From: Azospirillum thermophilum
Lineage (GTDB): Bacteria > Pseudomonadota > Alphaproteobacteria > Azospirillales > Azospirillaceae
Direction: 5' to 3'
NCBI RefSeq assembly: GCF_003130795.1
Contig: NZ_CP029353.1
Span: 945,501-1,009,500, forward strand
Length of the DNA stretch: 64,000 nucleotides
Part shown: positions 58,390 through 64,000 of the stretch, in pieces
Position numbering within the stretch: position 1 is the stretch's first letter
Layout: the number at the start of each line of letters is the position of its first letter
Position numbers and translations under genes: made by a program
Notes under the pieces: generated by a model
Databases searched by the model: none
The model's input: only the letters and a program-made list of their open reading frames with translations
What the model was told of the DNA's origin: nothing

Positions 58390-59058
58390 GTGAATCAGAT
58401 CCATAGCAACAGCAACACCGGCCTTCTTTCCCGCTTCGGCACGCCGGAGCGGCGCGTGGCCCTGGCCGTGGAAGCCATCCGCGAGGGCCGCGGGGTCATC
58501 GTCGTCGACGACGAGGACCGCGAGAACGAAGGCGACATCATCTTCGCCGCCGAGACCCTGACCGTAGAGCAGATGGCCCTGCTGATCCGGGACTGTTCGG
58601 GCATCGTCTGCCTGATCCTGCCGGATGAGCATCTCCGCCGGCTCGACCTGCCGCCGATGGTCGGCGTCAACACCGCCCGCCACGGCACGGCCTTCACCGT
58701 CTCGATCGAGGCGAAGCGCGGCGTGACCACCGGCGTCTCGGCGGCCGACCGGGTGACCACCGTCCGCACCGCCATCGCCGACGACTGCGGGCCGGACGAT
58801 CTCGCCCGGCCGGGCCACGTCTTCCCCCTGCGCGCCCACCCCGGTGGACTCGACGCCCGCCGCGGCCATACCGAGGCGACGCTGGAGCTGATGCAACTGG
58901 CCGGGCGCAAGCCGGCCGGCGTGCTGTGCGAGGTGATGAACCCCGACGGCACCATGGCCCGCCTGCCGGAGCTGGTCGCCTATGCCGAGGCCAATGCCAT
59001 GGTGGTGGTCAGCATAGAGGATCTGGTACAGGCCCGCCGGCTGAGCGCGGTGGCGTAG
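58390..59058 (+). CDS. ribB: 3,4-dihydroxy-2-butanone 4-phosphate synthase
   Basis: RibB converts ribulose 5-phosphate into the four-carbon unit of riboflavin. The 222-residue, single-domain protein has the metal and substrate motifs [33 protein letters not shown] and [14 protein letters not shown], plus [11 protein letters not shown] and [12 protein letters not shown]. The GTP cyclohydrolase II domain found in RibBA is absent. GTG 58390 has GGAG eight bases upstream; an in-frame GTG at 58381 overlaps that site. Control by the FMN riboswitch upstream is expected. Confidence 0.96.
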   Translation: MNQIHSNSNTGLLSRFGTPERRVALAVEAIREGRGVIVVDDEDRENEGDIIFAAETLTVEQMALLIRDCSGIVCLILPDEHLRRLDLPPMVGVNTARHGTAFTVSIEAKRGVTTGVSAADRVTTVRTAIADDCGPDDLARPGHVFPLRAHPGGLDARRGHTEATLELMQLAGRKPAGVLCEVMNPDGTMARLPELVAYAEANAMVVVSIEDLVQARRLSAVA

Positions 59059-59068
59059 CGGGAGGAGT

Positions 59069-59098
59069 GTTCGGGCGGCAGCCTACCGCCGCCCGAAC
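59069..59098. terminator. Bidirectional hairpin between ribB and mutL
   Basis: GTTCGGGCGGC and GCCGCCCGAAC form an 11-bp perfect stem with loop AGCCTACC, ten bases past ribB. The mutL stop lies inside the loop, so the stem serves both convergent genes. T-runs are absent. Confidence 0.65.
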
Positions 59099-60984
59099 AG
59101 CCGTTCGATGTCCGCGAGCTTCAGTTCCACATAGGTCGGGCGGCCGTGGTTGCATTGGCCGCTGTGGGGCGTGGCCTCCATCTGGCGGAGAAGCGCGTTC
59201 ATCTCCTCCACACCGAGCGCCCGGCCGGCCCGGACGGAGCCGTGGCAGGCCATGGTGCCGCAGACATGCTCCAGCTTCTCCTTCAGCGACAGCGCGTCGC
59301 CCAGCTCGGCCAGCTCCTCCGCCAGGTCGCGGACCAGGGCCTTGACGTCCGACTGGCCGAGCAGGGCGGGAACCTCGCGAACCAGGATGCAGCCAGGGCC
59401 GAATCCCTCCACCACAAGCCCCAGCTCCGCCAGTTCGGCGGCGCGGGTCAGCAGGCGGTTGGCGGATGGTTCGTCCAGCTCCACCAGCTCCGGGATCAGC
59501 AGGGCCTGCCGCTTGACCCCACCCTCCAGCAGGGCGGCCTTCATCCGCTCATAGACCAGCCGCTCGTGGGCGGCGTGCTGATCGACGATGACGATGCCTT
59601 CCGCGGTCTGCGCCACGATGTAGGTGTTGTGGAGCTGCGCCCGCGCGGCACCCAGCGGGTGATCCTCCAGCGGCGGGCTCGCCGCCGGCTGCGGCGCATA
59701 GTCGGCCGGGCGGGCGGCGGGCGGCGGCGAGAAGCCGTGCAGCCGGCCCTGCAGCGGGGGCAGTGGGGACTGGAACGGCGCCTGGAAGGCATTCGACCGC
59801 TCCGCCAGTCCACGCGGCACAGAGGAGGACGGATAGCCGCCTGTACCGCCCCAGGACGATCCGCCACTCCCTCCGCCGCCGCGACCGTAGGGCAGGGGCG
59901 AGGGAGGGATGCCCATGCCATCCTCCGCCGGCTCCGGCCGCAGCGCGCCGAGCGTCGCCAGTCCCACCGTGGTGGAGGCGCGGTGCCCCGCCTCGGCCAG
60001 CGCATGCTTCAGCGATCCGACGATCAGGCCGCGGACGAGGCCCTGGTCGCGGAAGCGGACCTCGGCCTTGGCCGGATGCACATTGACGTCGACCTCCTGC
60101 GGATCGAGCTCCAGGAAGAGGGCGAGCATCGGGTGGCGGTCCCGCGGCAGGAAATCGGCATAGGCGGCGCGCACGGCGCCGACCATCAGCTTGTCCCGCA
60201 CCGGCCGGCCGTTGACGAACAGGTGCTGGTGGCGGGAGGTCGGGCGGTGCAGCGTCGGCAACCCGATCCAGCCGGCCAGCGTCACCCCCTCGCGCGCCGC
60301 CTGGACCGGCACCGCGTTGTCCTGGAAGTCGCGGCCCATCAGGGCGCCGAGTCGGGCCAGCCGGGCGTCGAGCAGGTCGCCTTGCGCCGCCGACAGCCGG
60401 AGTCCCGACCGGCCGTCGTCCGACAGGGTGAAGGCGACGCCGGGATGGGCCATGGCGAGCCGCTCCAGGCAGTCGGCGATATGGTCGTATTCGGTGCGGG
60501 CGGCCTTCAGGAACTTCAGCCGGGCGGGCACGGCGGCGAACAGGTCGCGCACCTCGACCCGCGTCCCCTGGGCCAGGGCGGCCGGCTGCGGCGTTCCCTT
60601 GCGACCGGCATCGACGGTCAGGCTCCAGGCGCTGTCAGCCCCTTGCGGACGGCTGGTCAGGGTCAGGCGACTGACGGCGCCGATGGAGGGCAGGGCCTCT
60701 CCCCTGAAGCCCAGCGAGCGGATGTCCAGAAGATCGTCGCCCGGCAGCTTGGAGGTCGCGTGACGCTCCACGGCGAGGGCAAGCTCGTCCGGACCCATGC
60801 CGCAGCCGTCATCGGTGACGGTGATCAGCGACTTGCCGCCGTCGCGCACCACCACGTCGATGCGGGTGGCGCCGGCGTCGATGGCATTCTCCACCAGTTC
60901 CTTGACGGCGGCGGCGGGGCGTTCGACGACCTCGCCGGCGGCGATGCGGTTGACGAGCGTTTCGGGCAGCATGCGGATCGGCAT
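59083..60984 (-). CDS. mutL: DNA mismatch repair protein MutL
   Basis: MutL links mismatch recognition by MutS to strand removal. The 633-residue protein has the GHKL ATPase ([45 protein letters not shown]), a Pro/Gly-rich linker and a C-terminal domain that keeps the metal-binding [12 protein letters not shown] endonuclease signature plus ACHGSVRAG and [11 protein letters not shown]. This suggests a nicking-type MutL, unlike E. coli's. The start at 60984 ([19 protein letters not shown]) is preferred over the upstream ATG at 61020. Confidence 0.96.
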   Translation of the reverse strand: MPIRMLPETLVNRIAAGEVVERPAAAVKELVENAIDAGATRIDVVVRDGGKSLITVTDDGCGMGPDELALAVERHATSKLPGDDLLDIRSLGFRGEALPSIGAVSRLTLTSRPQGADSAWSLTVDAGRKGTPQPAALAQGTRVEVRDLFAAVPARLKFLKAARTEYDHIADCLERLAMAHPGVAFTLSDDGRSGLRLSAAQGDLLDARLARLGALMGRDFQDNAVPVQAAREGVTLAGWIGLPTLHRPTSRHQHLFVNGRPVRDKLMVGAVRAAYADFLPRDRHPMLALFLELDPQEVDVNVHPAKAEVRFRDQGLVRGLIVGSLKHALAEAGHRASTTVGLATLGALRPEPAEDGMGIPPSPLPYGRGGGGSGGSSWGGTGGYPSSSVPRGLAERSNAFQAPFQSPLPPLQGRLHGFSPPPAARPADYAPQPAASPPLEDHPLGAARAQLHNTYIVAQTAEGIVIVDQHAAHERLVYERMKAALLEGGVKRQALLIPELVELDEPSANRLLTRAAELAELGLVVEGFGPGCILVREVPALLGQSDVKALVRDLAEELAELGDALSLKEKLEHVCGTMACHGSVRAGRALGVEEMNALLRQMEATPHSGQCNHGRPTYVELKLADIERLFGRR

Positions 60985-61300
60985 GTCCCAAATATAGTGG
61001 TCGAACGGGAGGAATGCCACCAGACAAGGGCGACGCCAGCCCTTAGCGCACCGGTATGGCCCCGATGGCGGCGGCCATGCCGGCGGAAGGCACTCGCAAC
61101 ATCATCACTATGCCCAAATAGAACCTCACGGACGGCCTTGAATTCATTTGCATGTATTTGAGAGTTTTTATGCCCGGTTCAGGTAATGCATGCTCCTGTC
61201 TGGTAATAATATGAAGCATCTCGCTTCTTTACATTTCAACAGTGCGGTACGGATCATGCGTCACGTCCATCCTTTCAGACCATCTTTCCAGGAGGGTGTC
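60985..61300. other. AT-rich divergent region upstream of mutL and the protease-like gene
   Basis: These 316 bases contain no supported gene. The part from about 61110 to 61250 is notably AT-rich (runs such as GAGAGTTTTTATG and GGTAATAATATG) and should hold the promoter of the protease-like gene. Confidence 0.5.
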
Positions 61301-62490
61301 GTGAGCGAAGTTGCCGCGCCGTCGACCTATGCGTCGCCCGTCGTCGTTCCACTGGATCGTCCGCCGTTCGATCTGCCGGGCCAGAAGAACGGCATGTACG
61401 TGACGATCGACACGCCCAGCGGCCTGCATCATCAGGTGCAGGTCGACACGGGCTCGACGGGCCTCGTGCTGCCCGTCCAGTTTCTCTGGAAGGACAGCCA
61501 GGACGAATCGCAAGGGCTGGCCGACGGGGTCGTCTGCCTGGGCGAGGCGTCGATCACCTACCACCCGCTGGGGACTCGCAGTACGGCTGCTATTACTACG
61601 TCCCCCGCATTGCCATCGGGCGCACCAGCAAGCAGGGCGATCCGGTGACCTATGCCTGCGAAGCCGGGCCGCTGATCGTCTACGGCATCCGCTGCACCAC
61701 CGCCGCCACCGGCAAACCGATGGTCCCCGTCAACCTGAGCGTCGGCATGATGGGCATCGGCTTCGGCCGCACGCCGAAGGGCATGACCGGCCCGAACGGG
61801 CAGTTCTATTGGCCGAGCAATCCCTTCCTCTACGCCAGCACGGGCTCGCAGCCGCTTTACCCCGCCTATCTGCTGTCGTCCCGGGGCGGCGCGGGCGGCG
61901 GATACATCACGCTGGGCGTGACCGGCGAGCAGTTCACGGCGGCCCCGCTCAACGGGACGCTGGTCGATCTCACGTCGGCCTCGCCGACTCCGGTCGCGAC
62001 GGCGCCCTTCCCGAACACGCCGGGCAGCACCTGCAGCTGCAGCTGCACGCCGCCGCAGGGCAACTGGCCGGCCCCGCCGCCGCAGCGCAGCTACTACGAG
62101 ACGGCCGCGGCGACCATCGCCATCAGCACGCTGAACAATGGCCAGCCGATGCCGGCGACCATCCTGATGGACACCGGCGTCACCGGGATGATGATGAGCA
62201 TCGCGGGGATCGACAAATGGGCGGAGCAGCTCGGCAACGCGACGATCACGATCGGCGTGCCGGCGGCGGGCGGAACCGCCATGAGCTACAGCTTCTCCCT
62301 CGGCCCGGTGACCGGTTCGGGCGGCTACCCCGTGGAGCAGTCCTCCTCCCCGGCGGCGCCGACCGACTTCACGCCAATCGGCGCGTCCGGCGGGAGCTTC
62401 GTCAACACCGGCATCAACGTGCTGCAGGAGTACGACTATTACTTCGACGGGCTGCAGGGGAAGATCGGCTTCGCCAGCATCCGTTCATGA
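61301..62490 (+). pseudogene. Bilobal aspartic-protease-like protein, one frameshift as sequenced
   Basis: The repaired protein of 396 residues has two lobes, each with a DTG active-site motif: QVDTGSTGLVLP near residue 50 and ILMDTGVTGMMMS near residue 288. This is the pepsin-like two-lobe plan. A linker CSCSCTPPQGNWPAPPPQ, Cys- and Pro-rich, lies between. A G missing from the run at 61570-61573 breaks the frame; with it the sequence reads LGDSQYGCYYYVPRIAIG into the second lobe. The GTG start at 61301 has AGGAGGG five bases upstream. No signal peptide is visible, so its site of action is unclear. Whether it is catalytically active is unknown. The break is probably a base-call error. Confidence 0.72.
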
Positions 62491-62516
62491 CGGATCCGTC
62501 CTAGCGGACCCGCCCG

Positions 62517-62544
62517 CCCCTCGCCGGACATCTCCGGCGAGGGG
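62517..62544. terminator. Bidirectional hairpin between the protease-like gene and pgi
   Basis: CCCCTCGCCGGA and TCCGGCGAGGGG make a perfect 12-bp stem with loop CATC in the 67-base gap between two convergent stops. T-runs are absent, but position and strength suggest termination for both. Confidence 0.7.
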
Positions 62545-62557
62545 GCACGGCCGGTGG

Positions 62558-64000
<1,443 letters not shown>

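Overview
The window is high-GC, gene-dense DNA of an alphaproteobacterium, most probably an Azospirillum-like member of the Rhodospirillales. This rests on gene content and protein style: an ArsR-methyltransferase/metF/metH group, mlaA-mlaC, a DctPQM TRAP system with DctS/DctR-type control, DUF29 and DUF882 proteins, and many two-component and c-di-GMP genes. It is inference from the sequence, not a database match. No rRNA, tRNA, CRISPR array, insertion sequence, phage or origin was seen.

Layout. 1-3913: the 3' part of an ABC exporter, a UPF0178 gene and ettA. 4003-8444: an HTH protein with a low-complexity tail, a small double-glycine-leader peptide gene, a pentapeptide-repeat/PilZ fusion, and mlaA-mlaC (outer-membrane lipid asymmetry). 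8898-14862: a probable methionine-cycle operon (ArsR-type regulator with methyltransferase domain, metF, DUF29, metH) behind a perfect 16-bp palindrome. 14939-16901: a tandemly duplicated MNT/HEPN gene pair and a thioesterase. 16991-20697: an exported pentapeptide protein, a GGDEF protein and a molybdopterin oxidoreductase. 20852-26772: dctP-dctQ-dctM divergent from a DctS/DctR-like two-component system. 26835-41369: a signalling-rich stretch with a sensor kinase, a CheY-like regulator, a LOV-domain hybrid kinase, a class A PBP-like enzyme, a receiver-GGDEF protein, a DUF882 peptidase-like protein, a second large pentapeptide protein, a divergent HWE-type kinase/receiver pair and a LysR regulator. 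41494-50945: EamA transporter, hisS, a secreted Ala/Pro-rich protein, pyrC, an esterase, a methyltransferase, xseA and purD. 51004-53316: a large membrane pentapeptide protein with a sharp internal base-composition change. 53623-64000: tadA, an rRNA pseudouridine synthase, rsmD, a trehalose-synthase-like GH13 enzyme, an FMN riboswitch with ribB, mutL, a bilobal aspartic-protease-like protein, and pgi running off the right edge.

The sequence carries seven single-base contractions in five genes, every one in a G or C run and every one restoring a full conserved protein when one base is put back. This looks like base-calling or assembly error rather than gene decay; the five genes are typed pseudogene only because their frames are broken as given.

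The best candidates for something not well described are the orphan double-glycine peptide at 5006-5242, the pentapeptide-PilZ fusion beside it, the MNT/HEPN duplication with a hairpin covering its ribosome binding site, the mosaic pentapeptide gene at 51004-53316, and the two-DTG protease-like gene at 61301-62490.
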